A DNA stretch of 64,000 bases from Selaginella moellendorffii. Its lineage: Eukaryota > Streptophyta > Lycopodiopsida > Selaginellales > Selaginellaceae. The stretch covers positions 495,505 to 559,504 of the forward strand of contig NW_003314298.1 of assembly GCF_000143415.4 (NCBI RefSeq), given 5' to 3'. This document shows, piece after piece, positions 10,735 to 20,865 of this stretch. Each line of letters begins with the position of its first letter. Within the stretch, counting starts at the first letter, position 1. The notes below the pieces were generated by a model. That model made no database searches, was not told where the DNA came from, and saw nothing but the letters and a program-made list of their open reading frames with translations. Position numbers and translations under genes: made by a program.

Positions 10735-11080
10735 AAAACTCCATATCGACGAAGAACCCTAAAGTTGAGGCAAGGCAAAAGATTGACCAGGCTAAGAAAA
10801 ATGGTTCAGGAGTTTTGGATTTCATATTAGATCAGATGATGGCGACTCAAGACTTAGATACTCATCATCACCATTAAAGCATCGAACCATGGACCTCTCA
10901 GTCCACAAGTTCAACACCTTAACACTGAGCCGCATGGCTCAGTCTTGTCAAAATGTAACACGTCAATAACTTTACTCGGGTTTTTAGGGTTTAAGGTGTT
11001 AAAATTAGGGCTTTTCAAAACCAAAATTTCTCGCGCGTTTTTTATGTTTAAAAAGTTTAAAGAAGAAAGATGGGGGTATT
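10735..11080. other. Intergenic between PSMG2-like and RPN3
   Basis: It holds the PSMG2-like promoter, with ACCCTAA near 10758, a tRNA-like stretch at about 10873-10945, and the 3' end of RPN3. The segment is AT-rich from 10955 on. Confidence 0.5.
10873..10945 (-). repeat. tRNA-derived (SINE-head-like) sequence
   Basis: Read on the minus strand this contains GGCTCAGTGTTAAGG, close to a Pol III A box, and GGTTCGATGC, close to a B box, about 40 nt apart. A clean cloverleaf with paired acceptor ends is not evident. A tRNA-derived SINE head or a decayed tRNA is more likely than a working tRNA. Confidence 0.4.
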
Positions 11081-13085
11081 TTAGAAATCGTCGTCCTCCT
11101 CCTCGGCGATGTGCTTGGCGAGCTCCTGCTCCTGCTGCTGCCGCTCGCGCCGCTTCTCGGCGCTCTCCAGCTCCTTCTTGTGCGCGTTGGGCGGGAAGCG
11201 CAGCGCCTTGACGGCATCGTTGTAGGTGTTGAGGCAGAAGGCGATGCGCGAGTGGAAGGCGAGCTGCGGCTCCTGCGTCGAGTAGATGTCGCCCGTCTCG
11301 CGCGACTGCATGAAGCCGCGCGCGTGGTCGATCACCGCGTCGATGCCGCCGTCGCGGATGGCCTTGGCCACCATGCTCTCGGCGTCGCTCACGGCGCTGT
11401 CGGACGAGAGGTGGAGCTTGGCGGCCACGTCCGCCAGCGAGATGCGCGAGTAGGAGATGCTGATGTTGCGCAGCCCCGTCCGGATCACGTTGTGGCGCAG
11501 CCGGACGATGAGGTTGTGCGTCTTGTCTCGCGAGAAGATTGGCGAGAAGTTGTCCGCCACGGATTTAAACAGCTCCAGGTCTCCAATGCGAACAGCCTGC
11601 CAAACACAAGCACTCTAATCAGTCGAAGAACAATGCAAAGAAGAAACTTTGCACAACCAATCTGCCAAACAAGCGCGAAGAACACAATCCAAGTTTTTAC
11701 GTACGTTTGTTAGCTCGAAGTAAGGGCGGAGCGCGGCCTTCATACCCCGTTGCATGAACGTTGTCCTCTCCGGAATCTCGCCCAGGAGAAGCCTCACGAT
11801 CACCGCCCACTTGTTGCACTGTATCCGGAAGTCGTGAGCGATTGTCGGTGCCTTTCTCGCGGCCTGCATCAGCGAGTCTTTGGCATCTGTGTACTCGAGC
11901 TGAATAGTTCTGATCTTCCCCAGGTAAAAGAGGTAGCGGCAAAGCTGAGGAAACGGTTTGGATGTTAGGCAAGGGCAGAAAATTTATTCTAGTCGATGAA
12001 CCAGACCTGCTGATTCGCGTGCGACTCCGCTCTTTGCGACTTTGAGCGGAGCTTCTCTGCTTGATCGTACAGATTGTAGTGAAGGTAGTTCCGTAACAGC
12101 AGGTTTAGTAGAGTTTCCTGTCAGGAGAGCTGTTGAGCAGTCACGAACAAGTCACAAACAACACTTACCTGTCCCAGCTCGTCGTGGCGAAGTGTAGCAG
12201 TCTGATGCAGAGAAAGAAGTGTCCTGGAAACCATCTGATTAGAAGCCAGTATATGCTGAACGCATGGAATACCCCCGAATATCAGCCAGTGAATCGATGC
12301 ATTCGTAGCTGAGTGAGTAGTAGAAATACAGTCTCGAGGCCAACACATCCAGAGTCCTCCGGTTTAGCTGCTGCAATCTCTTGATGCCGGCATCTGCACA
12401 AGCTTTCGCCTATGGAACAAGATTAGAAATCCTGCTGGCTGGAAGGAAAAAGAGATTCGTTCACCTGTTTATACTGTTTCTGATCGTGCAAGTAGATGAG
12501 AACAAGGAGGTAGCATAGGATTTCCAGCTCCGGGAGTACGTTCGGCTTATTGGAAACTTGCGACGGCATATCAACTTCCATCGACACCTTGTCCTCCTCC
12601 TGCTGCAAATAGAACAAAGGTCTCAGAGAACGCAAGGAAAGTTCTTGGAGCTAAGAAGAAAAAAGAAGAAGAAACACCAGACCAGAAGAGAAACACATGC
12701 CAGCATACCTTCTTCACAAACTGGAGCACTGAGTCCGCATCGGTGGACATGACATACTTGACAAACGCGGCAAGAGACCCTGGCTTGAGCTTCCGCTTTA
12801 TGACCATCACATTCCGAACAGCACGAACCATGAGCCTCATCTCTTTCGTGCTCACGCCCTTCTCCACCAGGGCCGCAATGCTCTTCAGATCTACACGAGA
12901 GCTCGAGAGATTGGTCTCTAGGGCTAGGAAGAAAGAGGAAATGCACGAATCTTACGCGAGAGAAGCGACGGCCCGGCCTGGTCCTTGCGATCCGGCGACG
13001 ACACCGCCGGCGCCGCCTCCTTCATCTCCACATCCTTGCTCTTGGGCGCCGCGGGCTCGGCCTGCTGCTCTGGAAGCGCTCCCAT
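11081..13085 (-). CDS. RPN3: 26S proteasome non-ATPase regulatory subunit 3 (RPN3)
   Basis: Eight exons read in frame from ATG at 13085 to the TAA at 11081. RPN3 is a lid subunit of the 19S regulatory particle and acts in nucleus and cytosol. Landmarks in order are an acidic and Ala/Pro-rich start, the [19 protein letters not shown] helix, [34 protein letters not shown], the PCI domain ([33 protein letters not shown]), [15 protein letters not shown], and a C-terminus ending in EEEDDDF. The final charged tail is typical of the family. All introns are short and GT-AG. The start codon lies 58 bp from that of the divergent gene at 13144, so the two share a promoter containing two TAGGGTT motifs. 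The gene appears intact. Confidence 0.95.
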
Positions 13086-13143
13086 TCGATTACCCTAGAT
13101 AAAAGTTTTTAGGGTTCTTCTGGCATTTTAGGGTTCTTGAGCT
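13086..13143. promoter_or_regulatory. 58-bp bidirectional promoter with telo-box motifs
   Basis: Only 58 bp separate the start codons of RPN3 (minus) and the basic-protein gene (plus). The segment contains TTTTTAGGGTTCTTC and TTTTAGGGTTCTTG, two copies of the TAGGGTT telo-box common in plant translation and proteasome gene promoters. No TATA box is present. Both 5' UTRs must be very short or overlap the opposite gene. Confidence 0.65.
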
Positions 13144-13686
13144 ATGAACAAGTTCAATGCCGCGCAGCGCAATCTCCAGCGCGATAGGCGCCACAAGAAG
13201 GCTCAGGAGAAGCGATTGAGGCTGGGCCTGCAGTCGCTCAAGCTGTCCAGGCAATCGGCGTCGCGCACCCCATCGGGCAAGCGGCAGCGCAAGTTAGACA
13301 AGAAGCTGCGCCGGGTATTCTTGTGAGGGCTTTCAGGGATTTCGCTGAGCTACTACTGAATTGCAGGCGCAGAAGGAAGTTTTGGAGAGCGGGCTCGTGT
13401 CGGTGCAAGACATTGAGATGATCTGTGCAGGTTTCTCTCCAGCTTCAGTGATATTTCTTTCTTCTCTGATCCTCTTCTTCCTAGATTCGGCTCCTGACGC
13501 GCCAGCGGCCTCCTCCAAGGGATTTTCTCTCAAGCTGAAGAAGCAAAGGAAGCTCAAATTGAAGAAGAACAAGCCTGGTAAGCAAGCTCTCTCGATTTCT
13601 CGTGTTCTTCATCCTCTACATTCATCCCTGTGGCAGCCAAAGCGAGCATCGATGCTGAATCCACGCCACAAGCGATGATCCAGTAG
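13144..13686 (+). CDS. Small lysine/arginine-rich protein, probably nucleolar
   Basis: Four exons (13144-13314, 13367-13430, 13485-13577, 13637-13686) sum to 378 nt, or 125 residues. The protein is strongly basic: the N-terminal half is rich in RRHKKAQEKRLR-type runs, the middle (AQKEVLESGLVSVQDIEM) is a predicted helix, and the C-terminal third has KLKKQRKLKLKKNKP. The layout resembles small ribosome-biogenesis factors of the C11orf98 type, but I do not recognise a named plant family, so function is inference. It shares a 58-bp promoter with RPN3 and has telo-boxes upstream, which fits co-expression with growth genes. The intact frame over four exons supports a real gene. Confidence 0.75.
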
Positions 13687-13782
13687 ATCCCTTGTAGCGA
13701 TGTTTGTGATGAATAGAGAAGGAAATCTTTTTCTTGTAGCGTCTCTTTGTCCAGGGTTTAGGGTTCTTAGTTTGTGGAATAA

Positions 13783-14874
13783 ATGGAGCCGTGGGAGCGC
13801 CATGCCGCTGGCGCTGGAATCAAACGCTTCTCATACGCTGCTATGGCGGATAATCCCCGCGCTGGATTCCTCGTCACTTGCGCATTTCGTAAGTGATTGA
13901 TCGATTCTTTGCTTCAGATGTAGAGATTTTTTTCAGGACGCGAGAAGAGTGCTACCAAGGAGATAATGGACATTCTTCCTCAGGTATGAGCTTTCCATTG
14001 TAGAAGAGAAAACTAACAAAGCTTTGCTTTGTGCTGTTCTTCTTTTAGTACATTGGAACTTCCAGCAGCATTCCTGGAGACGAGACCCCGGTGAGAGCTG
14101 TTCTTTCTCTTGATCTGGAGTTTTTACATGAATTGTAAGTGTAGAAGGATAACGAGGACAAGAGCACTGCTTCTCCGAGCGGCGTTTTCTCGCTTATCAA
14201 GCTCTCCGGTAGCGGCATTGTCTTCCTTTCGACTCCAGATGATACAGATGTTGTGAGCGTTCTATCACGAGTTCTAGACGACATAAGAGCTCCACACACG
14301 AAGCCTTTCTCGTAAGTTTTCGCTTTCTCTCTGACCTCTAGGATTTATTTCCTCTTTTGAAGGTGGTGTAACAGGCTCACTCCAGTGCAGGCGACGTGCG
14401 CATCAGAGGAGGAAGCCATCTTCGTCACAGTTCTGGGGCTCTTGAGAGACGACGCCGGAGGAATCGTCTCAAAGACCGGAAGAAGCAATCTCAAGGTAAT
14501 GACCATTAGAGAGTTTGCTCTCTCGTCACTTAGCTTTGTGCAGTACGCGGTGGGATTCAACAGTAGAGCTGCCGAAGATGGCAACACTGGCGTGGAGCGA
14601 GACGGGTGCATCGCAGCAGTGGCAAGAGCCATGCAAGAATTCGAGCAGCAGGCCTCTGTCAACTTGTCGAATCCAGAGGTAAGATCTCTCAATCTTTGGA
14701 GGAATCTTAATAGTTTCTTCATCGTAGATCGTGGTGGCCGTGGAGCTGATTCCTCTGGTTGGAAAGACTACTCCTCTGGCTGGAATTTCTTTGCTGCCCA
14801 AGGAAGTTGTAAATGCGAAGCCTCGGATTTCCATCAAGCCCTTGACATCTTTCAAGAAACAAAAGCTTTGTTAG
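13783..14874 (+). CDS. Tan1/THUMPD1-like tRNA acetylation adaptor
   Basis: Exons 13783-13888, 13937-13983, 14049-14090, 14145-14311, 14363-14495 and two further exons to the TAG at 14872 join in frame. The sequence carries GFLVTCAFRREKSATKE near the N-terminus, RLTPVQATC in the middle and a THUMP-type segment (YAVGFNSR, NTGVERDGCIAAVA, VNLSNPEIVVAVELIPLVG). These are the hallmarks of Tan1/THUMPD1, which binds tRNA and delivers it to the NAT10/Kre33 acetyltransferase to form ac4C12 in tRNA-Ser and tRNA-Leu. An internal ATG at 13844 is an alternative start; 13783 is the first in frame and follows a TAGGGTT box at about 13760. The C-terminus is basic (SFKKQKLC). The family call is firm; the activity is by homology. 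Confidence 0.85.
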
Positions 14875-14926
14875 AGTAATACAAACATACGATTTTAAAG
14901 CACGAACCCTAATATAAGCTAGGGTG

Positions 14927-16679
14927 ATGGCGGCTTCTTCAAAGCCAACGCTGGTTCAGCTTGCGATTTGGAAAGGAAGATGAATGCTTATCAAGGAGTC
15001 TTTGGCATACCAGAGTGGAGGATTGGAATTTCCCATGGCTGTATGTTACTAAGAGACCAGGGCTGGATGAGTTCTTGGCTGCTATGGTAGAAATTTACAC
15101 CATAGTAATCTACACGAGGTCAATGACTTTCCATGCACGATGGATCGTGGATGAAGTGATTGATCCACATGGTAAGTTTATATCAAGATTGTATAGCAGA
15201 CGCTTTTGTCAGGACGTAAAGGACTTGACCCGCTTGAAAAGAAACGCAAGGAGGATGGTATGGATAGATGATCAACCTGTGTACCCTCGACAGCCGGAAC
15301 TTGGCATTCAGGTGCCCATGTATATGCCGCAAAAGTCAGTGGATAAGATTGGAAGGAGTGCGAAAACGATCGCACGCTTGTGGAATTGATCCCGTTCCTG
15401 ACTGCGCTCGCCAAGCTAGATGATTTCTCCATGGGAATTGCAGCCTACAAGCAAGGGAAGTTTGATGGCGAGAAATTTAACTTGGACGAGGTGATTTTGG
15501 GGGATGATGCCGTGGAGGATGTTTTTGAAGATGATGATAAAGCAGTAGAAGAGAAAGAAGAGAGGGTGAAAGCCGAGGAAGAGAGGCTGAAAGCCCAGCA
15601 GGAGCGCGAGAAGCTCGAGGCGGAGGACAAGCTCTTGACACCCGACTCATCAGGACCACTTTGGCGGTACATAGTCAACTTTATCCCTGAGGACAAGCTG
15701 AGTCGATCAAAGAAGCTGGCAGCCCACGAGTACATTAGCAAGAAATTCAAGAGCGACGACTATAAGTGTCTGATTGCACTGTTAGCCAGGAAAAAGCATC
15801 TCATAGATGACTTGAATTGCCTCGGGAATCTTTCTGTCAACTCCAAGGCCGGGTACTATGATGCCCTAGTGCAAGTGTTTCACGGCCTCGAAGGTCCATG
15901 GGACCTTGAATTCATCCTGCCAGTTCTGAGAAAGGTGACGTGCAATTACTTCTACTACGGCAAGGGCATGCAGGTTACATGCTTCAACAGCGAGAAGCTT
16001 TGGGACTTATGCAAGACCACCATACCTATGCTTGACACACTGCAAGAAATCCGCTTTGACGAAATAATTCCCATGGTTGCGACTCTGAATTTCCTGAGGG
16101 ATGAGAACCTCTTGGGCATTACAGTACCTGACTGGTTTCAGCCATGTAGCAGCTGGATGTGGTGGCCTCACTTCGTGACCATTGACTTTGAGAGGTAAAA
16201 TTCTTTTTGCTACTTTTGTGTTGTTAACTTTTGTGCTTGACAGGAGCTTGCTAAAAGGAGAACTTGGCCAGAAACTCGCTACGAGCGACACAAAAGGCCT
16301 CTTGGGGAAGCTATCGTCCGCCTCTTGCCGGATAGTTCCGGGTAAGGAGAGGGATTTGTGCTACAAGAAAGACGAGGGGTTACAAGCAGGGATGGATTTC
16401 TTCGCAACACCATTTGAGGAATCAAAGAACAAGTTTCTGGTGTGTGACAAAAATCTGGTTCTGTTTAGGCTACAGTTTGTGGATGGGCAAGTTGTAAACT
16501 GCGGGCTCTGGCTGATGACGGACTTCAATTCGGAGCAAAATGCTCGAGAGATGGCAGCTAAATTGTGTGCTGATCTGGGCTTGAAGGTTAACCTGGGGTT
16601 AGATTATAAACACAACGTGGAAAAGATGAAAACGAGCATGGAAGAGATCACATTGTTGGTTCTTCAGCAAAGAACATGA
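14927..16679 (+). pseudogene. TIM50-like (NIF/FCP1-fold) segment joined to an unknown C-terminal region, frameshifted
   Basis: The ATG at 14927 opens KPTLV, expected just before the DxDx(T/V) motif, but the frame stops within 19 codons. The FCP1/TIM50-like fold continues in another frame from about 14961 (VEDWNFPWLYVTKRPGLDEF, YTIVIYTRSM, VIDPHGKFISRLYSRRFC, VKDLTRLKRNARRMVWIDD). It shifts again near 15365 into the frame reading RTLVELIPFLTALAKL. TIM50 is the inner-membrane presequence receptor of TIM23. Beyond this lies an EEKEERVKAEEERLKAQQER coiled coil and about 330 residues I do not recognise, with one clean intron (about 16195-16243) and a stop at 16679. The downstream frame from 15380 is long and intact, which is odd for a simple pseudogene. 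Either the first third is decayed, or assembly errors break a real fusion. Confidence 0.6.
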
Positions 16680-16858
16680 TGCCATTGTAAATCTTCAAGC
16701 TCCTGTTACTGTGACGTTTTGCCAGTGAAACAGAAAAAGAAGAAACGTTTTCTTTCGAAGATTGTATAGTTTTTGAAAGCTAGGAAGAGTCAATCTAAAA
16801 CCTCCCAATGAATGATATCAAAGCTTGAGAAGTTTCTCCTCTGGAGCTCTAGCCAAAG

Positions 16859-17370
16859 TTAAGGTACTTCCTTGGGACGAACAAGTTCGCTGCTGCAAAA
16901 CAAAACTAAACCCAGGCCGAGATTCCCTGGGAGAACACCACTTCCCGCTGAAAGTTCCAACGCAAGACAGCAGTTCCCTTGGCCATTGTTTTTTTCCCAC
17001 GACAGCTTCAAGCCCGCTGCGAAGACCAGATTGGCCTGCACCCTGTTCAGGTTCCAGGACCAGCTGAAGAAAAGGATTTGACCATCTCGGAATCCTTGTT
17101 TCATCACAGATCTAGCGCTCGTAGAGGTAAAACCATCTCCAACTTATGCTCGTGATAAAGTGTTCGAGAAACCAGGAACAAACTCACAGAGTGAAGCGAG
17201 CTGTGCACAAAGCCGCCACACCTCGGCATCTTCAGCATCTCTTGAGCGCGTGCTAGCCTTTGTTTCAAACTTGATGGTGACTGGGACAGCCCAAGCTCGC
17301 TAATCATCAAGAAGTCTAAAACAAAATCTACCATTTCAGGTGAACGTTTAATATGACTTGCATAGTCCAT
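16859..17370 (-). CDS. Possible two-exon hypothetical gene
   Basis: Minus-strand frames at 17370-17188 (PSSLKQRLARAQEMLKMP) and about 17101-16859 (NRVQANLVFAAGLKLSWEKN) could be joined by a GT-AG intron of about 85 nt. The second part alternates hydrophobic and polar residues as a beta-rich segment would. I recognise no family and have no independent support for expression. Chance open frames 3' of the TIM50-like gene remain possible. Confidence 0.3.
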
Positions 17371-17399
17371 TCCCTAGCTCCAGCATGGCAATTCTGGTA

Positions 17400-19610
17400 A
17401 TTAATTTAATTACATTAAAATAAAATTTAGAAAATTGAATAAAAAATATAGGATAAAATACAATAATTGCTACTTGTAGCAACACTTGGTTTGGTCCTTT
17501 TTTTTAAAACATCATTTACTATAATATATGCATGGATATTTCTTGGAGGGATATTTTCTAGTGGACAAGACTGATCACCACATACCAAGATCAGGGAATC
17601 CGATTGTTGTGAAAGCTTTCTCCTATATATATACTTCTAACTCTTCCCTCATTAAGTAGTTTATGTAGTTATTTTTGTTAAATCTAATATGTATATGCAA
17701 GTATGACTTTCAAGTTCTAACAAGAAAGTATATATACACTAATATGGAATAGAAAATATTCAGTAGAATCTCCTATGTTTATTCTGTTTGGGAAGTATGG
17801 CAGTATGCCATTTTGCACATGTAAATGGCACATAATATATATATAAATTTCCAATTGTTAGATTGGAAAAGCATATTCTTAGGTTGAGATAAATCTGTTG
17901 GAGTTTCTGATGAGAACATTCCTTATTATAAAATACCACATTGGGTACCTATTCTTATTAAGACTTATTAATGCAAAAGAAAATTTCTTAATTTCCTAAT
18001 TTCCAAATGTATAATAGGAATAGTGGGTAAGTCGGGCATGGCAAATCAACTTGAAGCATGCTCCCACTTGTGTGTCTACCTTTGTTTTGCAATCAATTTA
18101 TATCCAAGACCAAATTCCATACTATGTTAGCTGATGAAGTATTTATATCTTTTTATTAGACCACCAGTATTCTAAAATAACACTAAAATTTATTAATTCC
18201 ATTCTGCATATTAGTCTTAATGTGGGGTTGTTAGTTACTCTAGAATTGTTCCTATATCACTTCATGCTCTTATCTTTTCACTCTTTGGGCTAAATCTTGG
18301 GAGCTATTTTATATGTCAATTGTTTTATTCCTTGGTTGTATGGTTGGGAGTTTTGTTCTGTCCTTTTGTTTAGTGGCTAAAATTTGAGTTTCACTTTATT
18401 ATTCTTGAACATGTGGCCCAAGAGTTTGGATTCCACCTTGTGATTATTCTATGGTAACTTACCATATGATAAAGGGTGAAAATCACGTGCACTCCCCCTC
18501 TTGTTAAGAAAATTTCTTGACAAGTCAAAATATTTCCTAATGGCTTAATTTTTTTCTATCAATAGTATGGAAAATTCTCTTGTCAGCAAAATAAACCCTA
18601 ATATAATTGCCTGACATACACTAGTTTTCCCATTGGAAGCACTTATAAGGACTTATTAATAGGTCTAATTGTCACGGTGGATGTTCAATATGTATAATTT
18701 CAATTTTAGGGGTGGAAATATACCTTACTCAAGGGTATATTATATTTTATATAGCCATTAATCTATGTACAATTTCAATTTTAAGAGTATGAATATACTT
18801 TGCTAAAGAGTATATTACATAAAGATGCTATTAATAATTTTGGAACTTGAGTAGAGTATTATTTAAGGATTATCACAAATCTATCTTCTAAGTAATATGG
18901 GTTATAAGTATTAATCTACAAATAATGATCTCTTGAGCAATATGGGTTACAAGTATTATGAAATAAGGAAGGGATGTGTTCAAGATTTACTCACACTTAC
19001 TAGTTAGTGTGTCTTTTTCATGATCTATATTAACTTCTCTAGCATTTGTTGTTGCAGGTCAATAAATATCTAAACCCAAAGACAAATATAAGCTAGATTT
19101 ACTCTTGAAAAAGATATTTATTTAGCATTTATTGTTATAGGTTAATGTAGGTTCTTGAATTTGAATTTTTTGGGAGGTCATCTAACCCAATATAACTTAA
19201 ATATAAAGATAATTACTTAAGTATTCTAGAGCCTTTAACTATTCAAAAAAATAGGTGCAGTTTTTTCATAACCCTTTCCCTCTATATTTAAACCCATATG
19301 TATTGTCTCTTAAGTCAATTACTTAAAATAAAAGCATTCAATTCAATGCAAGGACTAAGAAATTTATATAAGTCAATACCAATCAAGTTTGATAAATTAT
19401 TATGAACCTGATATCATTTAAAATCATGATCTCTACCCCAATTATATCAACCACTACTTACATTTTTATTTAACTTTTAGAGAATATAAATCAATTAGAA
19501 ATTTATATAAAATACTTACCTAACTTCTAGTTAAGATGGATTAAAATTTTATTTATTTTGTTTAAGATAATCTAATAAGTTAAATAAAGATAATACTCAC
19601 AAATTCATTC
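17400..19610. other. AT-rich intergenic DNA with a retroelement-like remnant
   Basis: No gene is evident. The stretch at about 17990-18165 resembles the LTR-like start at 51564-51735, sharing AATAGTGGGTAAGTCGGGC-type and TTCCATACTA words at roughly 70 percent identity. This implies an old insertion of the same element family. Open frames are short and unbiased. Confidence 0.55.
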
Positions 19611-19784
19611 TGTGAGGGCCAAGTGTACGGCTACGATGCCGTATACTAATATTAGCATAGTGGATTTTGGTAGCCGTCGGATTGGTTTCAATCCAGACCA
19701 CTCGCTCCTGTATATAAGCTAGGGTTTTTGGGTTAATGGATATGCACATTTCTGTATTCCCTTTCCATATTCCATGCACTCACA
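19611..19784 (+). repeat. 5' LTR (174 bp)
   Basis: Starts TG and ends CA, with TATATAAGC at 19711-19719 as a likely core promoter. It matches 24446-24619 except at four transition sites. A TTGGTGG sequence follows the LTR directly and is a candidate primer-binding site; the tRNA was not identified. Confidence 0.95.
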
Positions 19785-20016
19785 TTGGTGGAGTTGAGGG
19801 GCACCTTTGATTGTCCCTGGGGAGTGCTTGGATTTGGGATTTCGGTTTAGATCTAGCTTTTGCATTGTCTAGATCTAGCTTTTTCCATTTCCTTTCTTTT
19901 GTTCTTTCCTTTCAGGATTTTGGTTTAGATCTAGCTTTTTGCATTGTCTAGATCTACCATTTCTTTCCAGCTTTTGTCATTTCTCTTCTTTTGCTCTTTC
20001 TTTCTCATTCATTTTC

Positions 20017-20865
20017 ATGGCCGATCCGCAATCTCCTCCTTTGACTCTGGAGCAGCAGTTGGTTCAATTGCTTGATGCTATGCGCTTGCAATTGAACAAC
20101 CAAACTCAGTTGATGGCGGCGTTCACGGCACATGGTAAAACTCCTCTTGCTTTTGGTGCCAATCCTCGCATTCGGCCGGAGTTCTTTCGTGGGAATCCTG
20201 GGGATGATGTGTACCATTGGTTCGATCACTTCACGGTGATTGCCACATATCATTCTTGGGATGATGCTCGACGTTTGCGTGAGTTCCCCACATGTCTTCA
20301 AGGGACGGCATTGCAGTGGTACAATGGATTGAGCGCAGCTACTCGTGGCGATTGGAGTGTTCTTCCGGACGTCTTCAAACGCGCCTTCGGACACACCGAC
20401 GATTGTGATGATGCCTTCCAACAATTGCATCGTCTTCGCCAAGGGCCATCTGAGTCGGTGATGTAATTTGGCGTTCGTTTTCGAAGTCTTTTGCTTCGTG
20501 CGGAGCCAAATATGTCGGAGCGGATCAAGCTAGGAATGCTGTGGCCAGCACTTCGTCAAGATCTTGTCGGACTTGTGCATGCACTTGCTCCTGCCACGCT
20601 TGACGATGCTCTTCGCTTGGCACAACGTTATGAGACGTCGCCTCTTCCACTTCTTGCTACACGTCCTTCAGCTCCACTTCCTATAAGTGATGGTCCTGTT
20701 CCCATGGAGGTTGATGCTGCTGCTACTCGAGTCCAAGGACAAGGGCGAGGATGTGGTCGTGGCCGTGACATTCGTTGCTGGGCGTGTGATGAAGTTGGTC
20801 ATACTTATCGGCGTTGTCGGCGCTTTCCGGATTGGCGACCTCCATTTCCTGGGTGGAGACCTTGA
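20017..20865 (+). pseudogene. Gag of the gypsy element, interrupted by TAA at 20464
   Basis: The frame opens at ATG 20017 (MADPQSPPLTLEQ), carries a retrotransposon Gag helix region (FRGNPGDDVYHWFDHF, LQGTALQWYNGL), stops at TAA 20464-20466, and resumes in the same frame to 20865. The second part ends with one CCHC zinc knuckle (CWACDEVGHTYRRC) that binds the element RNA. The stop would be a Gln codon before a single C-to-T change. The Pol frame is shifted by -1 relative to this one. Confidence 0.88.

Noticed and set aside
10873-10945. Functional tRNA gene
   Set aside because: Acceptor-stem pairing and a proper anticodon arm could not be found; kept only as a tRNA-derived sequence.
11111-11713. 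200-codon plus-strand frame
   Set aside because: It is the GC-rich antisense shadow of the RPN3 PCI exon.
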